DNA from: Streptomyces fodineus
GTDB taxonomy: Bacteria > Actinomycetota > Actinomycetes > Streptomycetales > Streptomycetaceae
Direction of reading: 5' to 3'
Assembly: GCF_001735805.1 (NCBI RefSeq)
Contig: NZ_CP017248.1
Location: 2,852,001-2,916,000, forward strand
Length of the DNA stretch: 64,000 nt
Part shown: positions 45,143 through 55,019 of the stretch, piece after piece
Layout of the letters: each line of letters starts with the position of its first letter
Position numbering within the stretch: the stretch's first letter is position 1
Translations under genes and position numbers: made by a program
Notes under the pieces: generated by a model
The model's database searches: none
The model's input: only the letters and a program-made list of their open reading frames with translations
What the model was told of the DNA's origin: nothing

Positions 45143-47581
45143 TCAGTGAGCGCACGCGATGGGCTGTTCGGACCAGATGGTCTTGTGGCTCTGGCCATGG
45201 CGGCAGCCCCAGCGCTCGGCGAGTTGGGCGACGAGGAACAGGCCGCGTCCGCCCTCGTCGGTGGTGCGAGCGCGGCGCAGACGGGGTTGGGCGCTGTTGG
45301 AGTCGGTGACCTCACAGACCAGAACGTGATTGCGGATCAGTCGCAGCTCCGCCGGCGGACGGCCGTGGCGGATCGCGTTGGTGACCAGTTCGCTGACGAT
45401 GAGTTCGGTGGGGAAGAGGAGGTCGTCCAGCCCCCATGCGGTGAGTTGGCGGGCCGCCCATGCCCGGGCCTCGGAAACGGCAGCGGGATCGGCCGGTATC
45501 CGCCAGTGAGCGGTGTCCTGCGCGTGTACGGCGCGGGTGCGTGCCAGCAGCAGGGTCGCGTCGTCACGCGGTGCTTCGTCCACCAGATCCTCGAGGAGGG
45601 ATCTGCCGGTCTCGTCCAGAGCGCGGTCCGGGCGGCAGGACGTGGCGAGGGCATCGGTCAGCCGCCGGAGCCCGTCGTCGATGTCGTGCGCGCGCCGGTG
45701 GACCAGGCCGTCGGTGTAGAGCGCGAGGACACTGCCCGGCTCGAGGTCGATCGTGGTGGTCTCGTACGGCATGCCGCAGACGGCGAGGGGTGGCCCCGGG
45801 AGAATGTCGACTGCTTCGGCGGTTCCGTCGGGCCGGACGAGCACGGGCGGTGGGTGCCCGGCACTGGCCATGGCGCAGCGTCGGGTGACAGGGTCGTAGA
45901 CCGCGTAGAGGCAGGTGGCGCCCACGACGTCGTGGCTGCCCGGTGATGCTTCCGCTGCCAGGCGCTGGACCAGGTCCGCGATCCGGGTGAGCAATTCGTC
46001 CGGCTCCAGTTCGAGGTCGGCGAGTGTCTGGATGGCGGCGCGCAGACGGCCCATGGTGGCGCTTGCGGGGATGCCATGGCCGATCACGTCTCCGGCGACG
46101 AGGGCCAGCCGGAGAGAGGGCAGGCTGATGGCGTCGTACCAGTCGCCTCTGGTGCCCGCTCCACGACCTGTTGGCAGGTAGACGCCGGCTGTCTCAGCTG
46201 CCGGGGTGTCGGTCGTGGTCGGCGGAAGCAGGCTCTGCTGCAGGGCCATGGCCGCTCTGTGCTCGCGGGTGTAGCGGCGGGCGTTGTCCATGGCGAGCGC
46301 CCCGCGTGAGGCGATCTGCCTCATCAGGTCCACCTCGTCCTCGGCGAACGGTTCGGACGGGCCGGTGCGCCAGACCACGATCGCGCCGAGGGTGAGGCCG
46401 CGGGCGTACAGCGGTGCCGCCATCACCGTATGGGCGTCGTGCGGGAGGAGCTGCTCGGCCGGCTGCCGGCCGCCGATCAGCGCGACGAAGTCGTCCGGGC
46501 CGTAGACGACCGTCTCGCCATGCTGGAAGCGGCGCAGGAGCGGGTGGTCGGACAGGGGTGGGACGAGGTTGCCGCGCTTGATGCCGGTCGGCCACGCCGC
46601 AGTGGCCGGCACCAGAGCCGCCACGCGCAGATGCAGATCTCCTCCGCCCAGCCGCTCGGGGGGTTCGTCACCGTCGAAGACGGCCTGCGCGAGGTCGACT
46701 GCGGCCAGATCCCCGAAGGCGGGTACGAGTACGCCCGCGAGGTCATGCGCGGTCCGCACGACATCGAGGGAGCCTCCCACACGCTCGGCAACCTCGCGGG
46801 CGAGATCCAGTTGTCGGCGGGCACGCAGTTGGTCCGCGTCGTCTATGTACAAAGTCGCGACCCCCGCGGGGCGTCCTCGTGCGTCCTCCAGACGGAAGGC
46901 GGACAGCGACAGCGCGTGCCGCCGCATCGCATGGTCCCGCCAGCTCACGTGCTGCTTCCTGCCGAGCACCGGGACGCCCGTCTCAAGGACCTGGCGCAGT
47001 ACCGCCTCGATGCTCTCGGCGTCCTCGGCGCACAGCACGTCGTGCAGCCGGGTGCCCGGCTGTACGGGACGGCCGTCGAGCGTGTCCGGCATGGCGTTCG
47101 TCTGCACCGTGGTGAGGTCCGTGTCGTGCAGAGCGATCGTGAGCCGGTTCTGTGCGGACAGTGCGCGCAGGAGCGCTGCGCCGTGTTGATGGTCGGCGGC
47201 GTGAAGGGTGGGGGCCGCGAGCACGAGGACGTCCGTCGAGCCGCTCACCCGCGTGGTCCGGAAGGTGACGTCGACCGTGTTGCCGCACCGGTGCCGCAGT
47301 CGTACCCGGCCGGTCGCCGGCAATTGCGTGGCCCTGCGCAGGCCGCGCGGGAGGTCGGCCACCAGTTCCCGCAGGGGGCGGCCGTGGACCTCGTCGGCGC
47401 AGAACCCGGTCAGGTCCTGTGCTGTCCCGGTCCACCCCACGACCGCGCCTCGATCGTCGAGCACAGCGGCGGCCAGACCGTCGAAGGCATAGGGCCTGCC
47501 GCCGGAGCCGGCGCCGGAGACGCCCGTCGCTCCTGGGGAGGCGCCTGCCGAGTCGGCGTTTTCACTACTCGATGTGTCCAT
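45143..47581 (-). CDS. Multidomain PAS/GAF/PP2C phosphatase with C-terminal HATPase
   Basis: 812-aa cytosolic sensor-regulator. Two PAS-like domains come first (AFDGLAAAVLDDRGAVVGWTGTAQDLTGF; NRLTIALHDTDLTTVQTNAM), then a GAF domain (about 290-470; HTVMAAPLYARGLTLGAIVVWR), a SpoIIE-type PP2C domain (QQSLLPPTT, GDWYDAISL, ALVAGDVIGHGIPASATMGRLR, YTDGLVHRR, DDATLLLARTR), and a C-terminal HATPase (ELIVSELVTNAIRHG; DEGGRGLFLVAQLAERWG). Such fusions combine anti-sigma kinase and phosphatase functions in one chain. AAAGGAAG precedes the ATG. Paralogue of the next gene upstream. Confidence 0.93.
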   Translation of the reverse strand: MDTSSSENADSAGASPGATGVSGAGSGGRPYAFDGLAAAVLDDRGAVVGWTGTAQDLTGFCADEVHGRPLRELVADLPRGLRRATQLPATGRVRLRHRCGNTVDVTFRTTRVSGSTDVLVLAAPTLHAADHQHGAALLRALSAQNRLTIALHDTDLTTVQTNAMPDTLDGRPVQPGTRLHDVLCAEDAESIEAVLRQVLETGVPVLGRKQHVSWRDHAMRRHALSLSAFRLEDARGRPAGVATLYIDDADQLRARRQLDLAREVAERVGGSLDVVRTAHDLAGVLVPAFGDLAAVDLAQAVFDGDEPPERLGGGDLHLRVAALVPATAAWPTGIKRGNLVPPLSDHPLLRRFQHGETVVYGPDDFVALIGGRQPAEQLLPHDAHTVMAAPLYARGLTLGAIVVWRTGPSEPFAEDEVDLMRQIASRGALAMDNARRYTREHRAAMALQQSLLPPTTTDTPAAETAGVYLPTGRGAGTRGDWYDAISLPSLRLALVAGDVIGHGIPASATMGRLRAAIQTLADLELEPDELLTRIADLVQRLAAEASPGSHDVVGATCLYAVYDPVTRRCAMASAGHPPPVLVRPDGTAEAVDILPGPPLAVCGMPYETTTIDLEPGSVLALYTDGLVHRRAHDIDDGLRRLTDALATSCRPDRALDETGRSLLEDLVDEAPRDDATLLLARTRAVHAQDTAHWRIPADPAAVSEARAWAARQLTAWGLDDLLFPTELIVSELVTNAIRHGRPPAELRLIRNHVLVCEVTDSNSAQPRLRRARTTDEGGRGLFLVAQLAERWGCRHGQSHKTIWSEQPIACAH

Positions 47582-47655
47582 GTCTCTGGCTTCCTTTGCG
47601 AGAGCCCGCGGCTCCGGGAGGGGGGATCCTGTGGCGGCTGTCGGCCACCGACGCG

Positions 47656-50122
47656 TCAGAGGGCGCCGGCTGTGGAGGGCAGGTCCTGTTCGGCCCAGAC
47701 GACCTTGCCGTCCGCTGCGGAGCGGGAACCCCACCTGCGCGACAGCCGAGCCACCAGGTAGAGGCCGCGGCCGTGCTCGTCGAGCGTGCGGGGATGACGT
47801 GGGCGTGGCTGGCCGGTGCTGGTGTCGGAGACTTCACACGTCAGCGCCCGGTGCTGGATGAGCCGTAGGCGGCTCGGGCCGTCTCCGTGGCGGATCGCGT
47901 TGGTGACCAGTTCACTGACGATCGACTCCACGGGCGTCACAAGCGGCTCCAGACCCCATTCCCTGAGCTGACGGGCGGCCAGGTGCCGGGCTGTCGGGAC
48001 GGTGACGAGTTCGTTCGGCAGGTCCCAGGAGGCGACCTGGGCGGGTTGCAGTGCGCGGGTCCGCGCAAGGAGCAAGGTGACGTCGTCGGCCGCTGCCTGG
48101 GTCGGCAGGGTCTCCATCGCCCGCGAGCACAGGTCCTCCAGGCAGGCACCGGGCTGTGCCAGGGCGGCACCCAGGCGCTGCAGACCGACGTCGATGTCCT
48201 CGTCGCGGGACTCCACCAGACCGTCGGTGAAGAAGGCGAGGACACTTTCCTCGGGTAGTTCCAGTTCCACGGACTCGAACGGCACGAGGCCGAGACCAAG
48301 GCCGAGCGGGGCTCCTGCGGGTAGGTCGGGAACGGTGACGTTGCCCTGCGCGTCGACGATCAGGGGCGGGGGGGTGCCCGGCCCGCGCCATCGTGCACCG
48401 CAGGGTGACCGGGTCGTAGACGGCGTACAGGCAGGTGGCACCTACCACCGCGGGCACCGGGTCGGAAACGTCGGCGTCCTCGTCGTTCAGTCGCCGGACC
48501 GTGTCGTCGAGGTGCGCCAGCAGTTCGTCGGGGGGCAGGTCGAGGTCCGCGAGCGTTCGCACGGCGGTGCGCAGCCTGCCCATGGTCGCCGCGGCAGTGA
48601 TGCCGTGTCCCACCACATCGCCGACGACAAGGGCCACCCGGGCGCCGGACAGCTCGATCACGTCGAACCAGTCACCCCCCACACCGTGGTCCGTGTCGGC
48701 CGGCACATAACGCGAGGCGACCTCGACGGCGGCACCGCCCTGCACCCGATGAGGGAGCAGGTCGCGTTGCAGGGTGAGGGCGGCGGTGCGCTCGCGCGCG
48801 TACTGCAGCGCGTTGTCCAGACACAGCGCGGCCCGGGTGACCACTTCCTCGGCGAGGAGCAGATCGTCCTCCTGGAACGGCGTCTGTTCCAGAGAGCGGC
48901 CGAACAGCGCCAGTCCCAGCACGCAGCGCCGCGCACGGATGGGGACGACCATCAAGGAGTGGACGCCGCTGTCGCGTACCTGCTGCGCCCGTACCGGATC
49001 GTGGTCGACCCAGGGGCCGGCATGGGTGTCCAGCACTGGCTCCAGGTACGACCGGCCCGTGCGCATGGCCGCGGCGAACGGAGACTCCGGGTGGGGGTGG
49101 ACCACCTCTTCGCGCGCCCACGGCAACTCCAGGACACCCAGGTCGACGGAGGCCAGACCGGCGCGGCGCATCGGCTGCGGGCGGCCACTCGTCGTGCCGG
49201 TCCGTGCCGACGGCTCGACGATGAACGGAACCGACTCCACCAGATCGACGAGGGCGTGGTCGGCCAGCAGGGGCACCGCGAGCTCTGCCAGTTCCTGCCC
49301 GGTCCTCATCACGTCGAGGGTGCTCCCGATGTGCGTGCCGGCCTCGCTGAGGATGGCGAGGCGTTCCCGCGCCCGCCGGTTCCCGGTGACGTCCACGGTC
49401 ATGGAGCACACGCCCAGTGGCGTGCCGTCAGCGCCCTGGAGACAGAAGAACGAGGCCGAGAACGCGTGCTCACGGGGCCGGTCCGCAGGCGGCCACGCAC
49501 GGTACTCGTGCACCGTCGTGGTGCCGCTCTCCAGTACCTGCTGCATCACCACCTCGAGCGCTTCGGCCTCGACGGCGGGCAGCGAGCCTTTCAGACCGCG
49601 CCCGAAGCGCCGGTGACAAGGAACGCCGTCGTGACGCTCCATGGCGTCGTTCACCCACACACAGCGCAGCTGCGGGTCATAGACGACGATGCCGATCGGC
49701 GCGCGGGCAAGGAGCGACTCCCTCACCGGTCCGCTGCTGGTTGCCCCCGAGGGCAGGGAACCTATGTCCGTCACGGACACCAGCCAACGGATGCCGGCGT
49801 CCTGCCCCCGCAGCAACGAGACCCGCAGCGTCATCCTGAGCGTGTGGCCCTCGCGGTGGCGTATCGCCGCGGTGCCGGACCAGCCACCCCGCGCACGACA
49901 CTGCTCGGCGAACGCCGAAGCCCGCCGGGCGTCCTCGGGAGGCGGCAGCACGTGTGCGGCGGACCGGCCCACCACCTCCCCGGCCGGGTAACCGACGAGC
50001 TGCTGAGCGGCATGCGTCCACCCCACCACGGTGCCCTCGCCATCGAGCATCGCTATCGCCGCGTCGGGCATCTCGCGGGGGCTCACCGGTTCGGCGAGGA
50101 GGGTGTGGTCGGTGTTGGTCAT
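47656..50122 (-). pseudogene. Second PAS/GAF/PP2C/HATPase protein, broken by a +1 frameshift
   Basis: Paralogue of the preceding gene, same domain order: PAS (MPDAAIAMLDGEGTVVGWTHAAQQLVGY), second PAS, GAF (VHSLMVVPIRARRCVLGLALFG), SpoIIE PP2C (QRDLLPHRV, GGDWFDVIELSGARVALVVGDVVGHG). At the motif ARAGHPP the frame changes in a run of seven C (plus-strand G run 48368-48374); removing one base restores ARAGHPPPLIVDAQGNV and the rest (FFTDGLVESRDEDID, DDVTLLLARTR, ESIVSELVTNAIRHGDG, DEHGRGLYLVARL) to a natural end. Either a sequencing indel, a true mutation, or a slippage site. About 820 aa if restored. Confidence 0.88.
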
Positions 50123-50394
50123 CGCGGGTCCGTCCCATCGGTGCGGAAGTAAGGCGCCGGCACTCGGCCCGGCGGCCCTGTGTGCAGCCGTGGTGAACGG
50201 CGTCGTCCCGGTGAGCGGCACACGATGCGGCATATGTCGTAGGGTGAATATGCCCAATTCTGATGAAATAGTCAGATGTAGTGGATGTCAAGACCCTCAT
50301 ATATGATCGAACAATCAGAGACGCGAGGTCGCCAGGATGGGCGCCGAGTGGTCGGCTCGTTTGGTGTGGCGGCCAGGAACAGCTCGCCCGAGGC
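50123..50394 (-). promoter_or_regulatory. AT-rich upstream region of the frameshifted phosphatase gene
   Basis: The 272-bp gap contains an AT-rich block at about 50240-50310 (AATATGCCCAATTCTGATGA; CCTCATATATGATCG) that stands out against the GC-rich background and probably carries the promoter. No gene or clear palindrome seen. Confidence 0.4.
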
Positions 50395-51348
50395 TCAGAC
50401 CACCCGCCGGATTGCGGCCCAGCCCGGCGGTCGCCCGGCGGGCCCGGCGCCCCGACCACGTCGGGGAACCCATACCCGGAGCGTCCGAGGACCGATGCGG
50501 CACCGCACGGGAGTCGGCAGGCTGACGGCTTCGCCGTCCAGCCCGGCGGGGAGGGCCGGGACGTCGGCGTAGACGACAACGTCGTCGGGCGTGGCGAGAC
50601 GGGTGAGGCCATGCGGTTGCCCGCTGCGCAGCCTCGTGGCCGTCTCGGCGGGCGTCTCCGCCCTGGCGGCCAGTACTCCCAGGAGGCCGGAGTCGAGGTG
50701 CGGCCGCCTGCCGAACCCGACCGGGTCATCCACTTGGTAAGGGTTGTTGCTCACCAGCACGGCATCCGGCCCGTCAACGGTGAGCGGCCCGGCGCGAACC
50801 ACCAGCTCCGGGCCCTCGTGGCGGGCCAGGAATTCTGGAAGGATGCGCACCGCCGTGCCAAGCTTGTCGTCCCGATAAGCCGGGTCCTGCACCAGGGCGG
50901 CATAAGCACCGAACGACACGTTGTTGACGAACGCCCGCTCGCCTGCGTATCCCAGATCCACGCGCAGCTCGACGCCGTCCGTGAGGGCCTCCAGCGCGGC
51001 CGAAGGGTCCTCACGGTCCAGACCGAGATCCATCGCGAAGTGGTTGCGGGTACCCGCCGGAATGACCACGAAGGGCAGGCCGCTCTCCGCGGCCACCTCG
51101 GCGACAAGCGCCTGCGTACCGTCTCCGCCGGCCACCCCCAGCAGATCCGCACCGTCATCCACCGCACGTCGGGCGATGGTCGCCAGGTCCTGAGGCGGGG
51201 AATGATCGATCAGGAAAACCTGAGCTCCGAGCGCACGTGCCCGTTCCGCGATCCGGAACCGTCTCGCTTTCCCTCCCCCCGAATGCGGATTCACGATCAG
51301 GCAGGGCCGCCGCGCCCCCGTCGTCGGCCGGGACGCGTTCTCGGTCAC
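50395..51348 (-). CDS. Diacylglycerol/sphingosine kinase-family lipid kinase
   Basis: 317-aa YegS/DgkB-like kinase. Motifs: LIVNPHSGGGKARR (phosphate-binding), GVAGGDGTQALVAEVA (GGDGT nucleotide motif), PFVVIPAGTRNHFAMDLGLD and FVNNVSFGAYAALVQDP. It would phosphorylate diacylglycerol or a related lipid at the membrane. GTG 51348 is preferred since the ORF extension is not conserved-looking and a small ORF ends there (GTGA overlap). Confidence 0.9.
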   Translation of the reverse strand: MTENASRPTTGARRPCLIVNPHSGGGKARRFRIAERARALGAQVFLIDHSPPQDLATIARRAVDDGADLLGVAGGDGTQALVAEVAAESGLPFVVIPAGTRNHFAMDLGLDREDPSAALEALTDGVELRVDLGYAGERAFVNNVSFGAYAALVQDPAYRDDKLGTAVRILPEFLARHEGPELVVRAGPLTVDGPDAVLVSNNPYQVDDPVGFGRRPHLDSGLLGVLAARAETPAETATRLRSGQPHGLTRLATPDDVVVYADVPALPAGLDGEAVSLPTPVRCRIGPRTLRVWVPRRGRGAGPAGRPPGWAAIRRVV

Positions 51349-51491
51349 GGCACGTATCCAAAAGCCGCATGCATCGGCGCGGCGCGCATCACTGGCGACA
51401 GCAGGACTGCCGCGATCACGCCCGCTGCTGACAGCGCCGTCCCCCACCGGGCCGACGGTCCGGCGATTGCACCTGCGGCCACCGCCACCAT
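51345..51491 (-). CDS. Small hydrophobic protein coupled to the lipid kinase
   Basis: 48-aa ORF, MVAVAAGAIAGPSARWG then TALSAAGVIAAVLLSPVMRA, ending FGYVP. GAAGGAAG precedes its ATG, and its stop overlaps the lipid-kinase GTG (GTGA). Composition predicts one or two membrane helices. It could be a real small membrane partner or the remnant of a PAP2-like membrane domain that is often fused to such kinases. The remaining 449 bp up to 51940 hold no supported gene. Confidence 0.4.
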   Translation of the reverse strand: MVAVAAGAIAGPSARWGTALSAAGVIAAVLLSPVMRAAPMHAAFGYVP

Positions 51492-51940
51492 GGCACTTCC
51501 TTCGACAGTCACGGCCTACGGCATCAGCTTGCAGCTCGGCCTGGGCATCCGCACCCGGGATGTACGGGGTCGCCCCGCCACCGCCGACCAGGCCAGGTCG
51601 GGGGGACCTCCCTACCGCGGTGCGCTTTTCATCCACGGCGTACGCATGAAAGGCCGACCGGGGCTTTCTCCAGCGCCAGCCGATCGCGGCGACAACGCCC
51701 AGACGTTACCGGCAGCCCAGCGACTGGTGCCGGCACCGCCATAGCCGGACATGGCCGCCTCGAGGACGATCCATCGGGGACGGCCGAGGCATCGGCTTGT
51801 TGTCTCTGTCTGCTTTCCTGGCGGCTGGAGGCGACCCGCCGCAGCCCGTGTCAGAGGCTGTCAGGTGCGAAAGCGTGGGAAATACGGCCCCACCGGGCGA
51901 GGAGGTCTTCTCGTTTTCCCGTGACCGGGCTGGGCACCCG

Positions 51941-53050
51941 ATGCCCATGGCGACGCGTCCGGTTCCGGTGCGAACCATCCTCGCCACGATCGGTCTGGTG
52001 CTCGCCACCTACGTCCTACTCGAGCTGGTGGTCCAGGCTCGCCGGGTCTTGATCTGGGCGGTCATCGCGTTGTTCCTGGCCGTCTCCCTTCATCCGGCGG
52101 TCGAAGCCCTGCAGCGACGGGTGCCGCGGTGCCGACGGTCGGTGGCCACCTTGCTGGTCTTCCTGGCCGCGGCCGCGGCCGTCGGCGCGGTGATCGCCCT
52201 GTTCGTCATCCCCCTGGCCCAGGAGGGAAGCCGGTTCGCCGGTCGCCTGCCCGCGATGATCAAGGACGCCCAGGCCGGCCGCGGGCCAGTCGGCAACCTG
52301 CTGGAACGGACGCACGCTCTGCAGTATGTCCAGCAGCATCAGGCACAGATCCGCGCGTTCGCCACCGGACTGAGCACGCCCGCCCTGAAGTTCATCCGCG
52401 GTGCCGCGAGCACCGCGGCAGGCATTGTCACCATTTTCGTGCTGGCCTATCTGATGGTGCTGGAGGGCCCCAAGGCCATAGACCGGTCCCTGGCCCTCGT
52501 GGACGAGGCGCCCGCGGCCCGCATACGCCGCGTCGGAGCCGCGTGCGCCCGTACCGTCAACGGCTATCTGACAGGGAACTTGCTGATCAGCGTCATCTGC
52601 GGGCTTCTGACCTACGTCGTGCTGCTGGTTTCCGGCGTGCCGTTCGCCGGCCTGCTGGCCCTCTTCGTCGCCGTGACCGACCTCATTCCCCTGGTGGGAG
52701 CCACCATAGGAGCTGTCGTCGCCTCCGCAGTGGCGTTCGTCCACTCCCTGCCGGCCGGCATCGGAGCCATCATCTTCTTCATCGTCTATCAGCAGGCCGA
52801 AAACCACCTCCTGCAACCGGTCATCCTGTCTCGGACGGTGAAACTCAACCCCCTTACCGTGCTGCTGACCACCCTGATCGCCGCCGATGTCGCCGGGATC
52901 CTCGGTGCCCTGCTGGCGATTCCCGTCACCGGCATCATCCAGGTCGTCCTCGGTGACATCTGGGCCCACCGCGACGGTCGGCCACCGGCGCTGCCGACAC
53001 GGACAGACAACAGCCCCGAGAACGCCGACCGGTCCGACGCCCCCAAATAA
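51941..53050 (+). CDS. AI-2E family transporter-like membrane protein (PerM family)
   Basis: 369-aa polytopic protein with about 7-8 helices: TILATIGLVLATYVLLELVVQARRVLIWAVIALFLAVSLHPAVEAL, TLLVFLAAAAAVGAVIALFVIPLAQEG, the long periplasmic or amphipathic region, and the family core ALFVAVTDLIPLVGATIGAVVA, IIFFIVYQQAENHLLQPVILSRTVKLNPL and AADVAGILGALLAIPV. Members include Na+(Li+)/H+ antiporters and AI-2 exporters; substrate is unknown. ATG 51941 or 51947 are both possible. No good ribosome site seen. Confidence 0.9.
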   Translation: MPMATRPVPVRTILATIGLVLATYVLLELVVQARRVLIWAVIALFLAVSLHPAVEALQRRVPRCRRSVATLLVFLAAAAAVGAVIALFVIPLAQEGSRFAGRLPAMIKDAQAGRGPVGNLLERTHALQYVQQHQAQIRAFATGLSTPALKFIRGAASTAAGIVTIFVLAYLMVLEGPKAIDRSLALVDEAPAARIRRVGAACARTVNGYLTGNLLISVICGLLTYVVLLVSGVPFAGLLALFVAVTDLIPLVGATIGAVVASAVAFVHSLPAGIGAIIFFIVYQQAENHLLQPVILSRTVKLNPLTVLLTTLIAADVAGILGALLAIPVTGIIQVVLGDIWAHRDGRPPALPTRTDNSPENADRSDAPK

Positions 53051-53301
53051 CGGCCTCATGGAATCCGGCCGCCACAAGGGCAGCGAGGAGTTCGCGGTGC
53101 AGGGCACAGCTTGAACGGACGGACCTGTAATGAGCCGATGCCCGAGATCGCCCCGCCCAGTTGGGCGCGCCGCACGACGCCGGCGTCGCCATCACGGCCG
53201 CACCCACTGCGATGAGCGTGAAGGACCGCTCGCCGGCCGACGGCCCGCGGAGGTCGCGCGATGTCGCTGCTCGCCGCGTCCGGTCGATCCGGCTCCTCCG
53301 G

Positions 53302-53979
53302 TCAGTGCTGGGGGTGCGGACGTCCGTGGAACATGGGGCGCCGCTGGGGGGCCGTGCCGGCAGCCAGATGGCCGATCTCGACGCGTGTCCTGATGGCACG
53401 GACCACTTCGGTCAGGCCGACGACGATGGCCATGACGCCCACTACCAGCGTGAGTGTCGCGATGGAGGCGAACGGCATGACGATCATCACGATGCCGGCC
53501 ATGGTGCCGATGATGCCGAAGGCCACGTGCCAGCCGCGCGCCGGCATGGTCTCATCGGAGGCCGCCGCGACCGTCTCCAAGGTGCCCCGAAGCAGCCAGC
53601 TGAAGCCGATCCACAGGGCGAGCAGAAAGACCGACTCGAGGGGGCCCCGGAGGCAGAGCAGTCCCAACAGGATGGAGGCCGCGCCGGTGATGAAGTGCAG
53701 TACGCGAAGATGCCGGGGGACGTGGGTGCCGAAGGAAGCGGCGAGTTGGAAGACACCGGTGGCCAGCAGGTAGACGCCGAAGAGCACGCCGACGACGCGG
53801 AGCGTCTCGCCCGGCCAGACCAGGGCGATGACGCCCAGGGCGATGGTGGCGAGGCCCATGGTGAGCAGGATCTGCCAGCCCATGTTCGCCAGGGCGGCGA
53901 TGCCTTCGGCCGCAGGGCCCTCTCGTGGTTCGGTGCCACGTGGCGGAACGGAACCCGGGGAATCGGAAGAAGATGTCAT
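53302..53979 (-). CDS. HdeD-family (DUF308) membrane protein
   Basis: 225-aa protein with six predicted helices in three paired repeats (MGLATIALGVIALVWPGETLRVVGVLFGVYLLATGVFQL; LHFITGAASILLGLLCLRG; MAGIVMIVMPFASIATLTLVVGVMAIVVGL). DUF308/HdeD proteins are linked to acid resistance in enterobacteria; the role in Streptomyces is unknown. The N-terminus is Ser/Pro/Glu-rich, the C-terminus His/Pro-rich (RRPMFHGRPHPQH). Convergent with the PerM gene across 251 bp without a gene. Confidence 0.88.
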   Translation of the reverse strand: MTSSSDSPGSVPPRGTEPREGPAAEGIAALANMGWQILLTMGLATIALGVIALVWPGETLRVVGVLFGVYLLATGVFQLAASFGTHVPRHLRVLHFITGAASILLGLLCLRGPLESVFLLALWIGFSWLLRGTLETVAAASDETMPARGWHVAFGIIGTMAGIVMIVMPFASIATLTLVVGVMAIVVGLTEVVRAIRTRVEIGHLAAGTAPQRRPMFHGRPHPQH

Positions 53980-54017
53980 GGCACCTACCCCCTTCTGTGA
54001 GCAGCGTGGTCACGTCA

Positions 54018-55011
54018 CTACATGTCCATCGTCACCCGATCAGCCTCATGTCGCTCGGCGGGGAGGGCAGGGGGCCGTGGCGCAAGTGTCCGGTTCGGGT
54101 TGACGACGGCATTCACATGTGAGGGGTGATTGACGGCGCGTCCCTGGATCCTGCCGTCGTGCAGGAGCTGGTAAGCCTCGTTGGCGCGTTGCAGGGGAAA
54201 GTGCTCGACCAGCATCTTGATCTTGTCCTGCTGGGCGAGGGTGATCACTTCCATCAGTTCGGTGAGGGACCCCCAGTAGGGCGAGGCGACCGAGCACTCG
54301 TGCGGCGGGCTGGAGAAGTCGACGGGCAGGGCTCCGCCGCCGAGGCCGACAATGGTCAGGTGGCCGAGCATCCTGGCCACCTGAGCAGCCATCCGCAGTG
54401 TCGGGTCTGCGCCGACCATGTCCAGCACGAGCTGAGCGCCCTGCTGCGCCGTCATGTCCTTGATGCGGGTGATCGCCCCGTCGCCCGAGAACAGAGCCTC
54501 GTCGGCGCCCATGCGCTTGGCGGTCTCCAGCTTGCCTGCGTCGGTGTCCACGGCGACGACGGTGGTCGCCGCGCTGAGCACGCGCAGGATCTGGATAGTC
54601 ATCTGACCCAGACTGCCGGCGCCGATCACGACCGCGGTCGAGCCCGGTCGAAGCAGGTGCAGCGACCGCTTCACAGCGTGATAGCTGGTCAGTCCGGCGT
54701 CGCTGAGCGGGGCGGCCCCGACGGGGGTCGAGGGTGCCGAGCGGAATCAGGTAGCGCGCGGCCGGGACGAGCAGGTACTCGGCCATGCCGCCGTCGTGAC
54801 CACCGCCCAGACCCGGGCCCTGACCAGCGAGGTCCTGGCAGTAGTTCTCCCGGCCCTGACGGCAGTTGACGCATACCCCGCAGCCCCAGGAGCCGTAGAC
54901 GATCACAGGGTCTCCGGGCACGAACCCGGTGACGCCCGGTCCCAACCGCTCCGCCCACCCCGCGTTCTCGTGGCCGAGCGTGAAGGGGAGATTCGTGGCG
55001 ATCCTCTACGC
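54018..55011 (-). pseudogene. Zinc alcohol dehydrogenase remnant (5' truncated and frameshifted)
   Basis: Medium-chain alcohol dehydrogenase fragment. Reading starts abruptly at IATNLPFTLGHENAGWAERLG, with a stop codon just before, so about 60 N-terminal residues (including the first zinc ligand) are missing. The structural-zinc loop GCGVCVNCRQGRENYC is intact. At about 54719-54726 one extra C in a run of five shifts the frame; the second part continues from DPVGAAPLSDAGLTSYHAVKR into the NAD domain (AVVIGAGSLGQMTIQ). The C-terminus is also atypical (PALPAERHEADRVTMDM). Lies directly behind the P450 gene, 9 bp after its stop. Confidence 0.85.
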
Positions 55012-55019
55012 AACGCTGG

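Noticed and set aside
48002..50152. 716-aa plus-strand ORF
   Set aside because: Antisense shadow of the PAS/GAF/PP2C gene; composition typical of reverse frames in GC-rich DNA.
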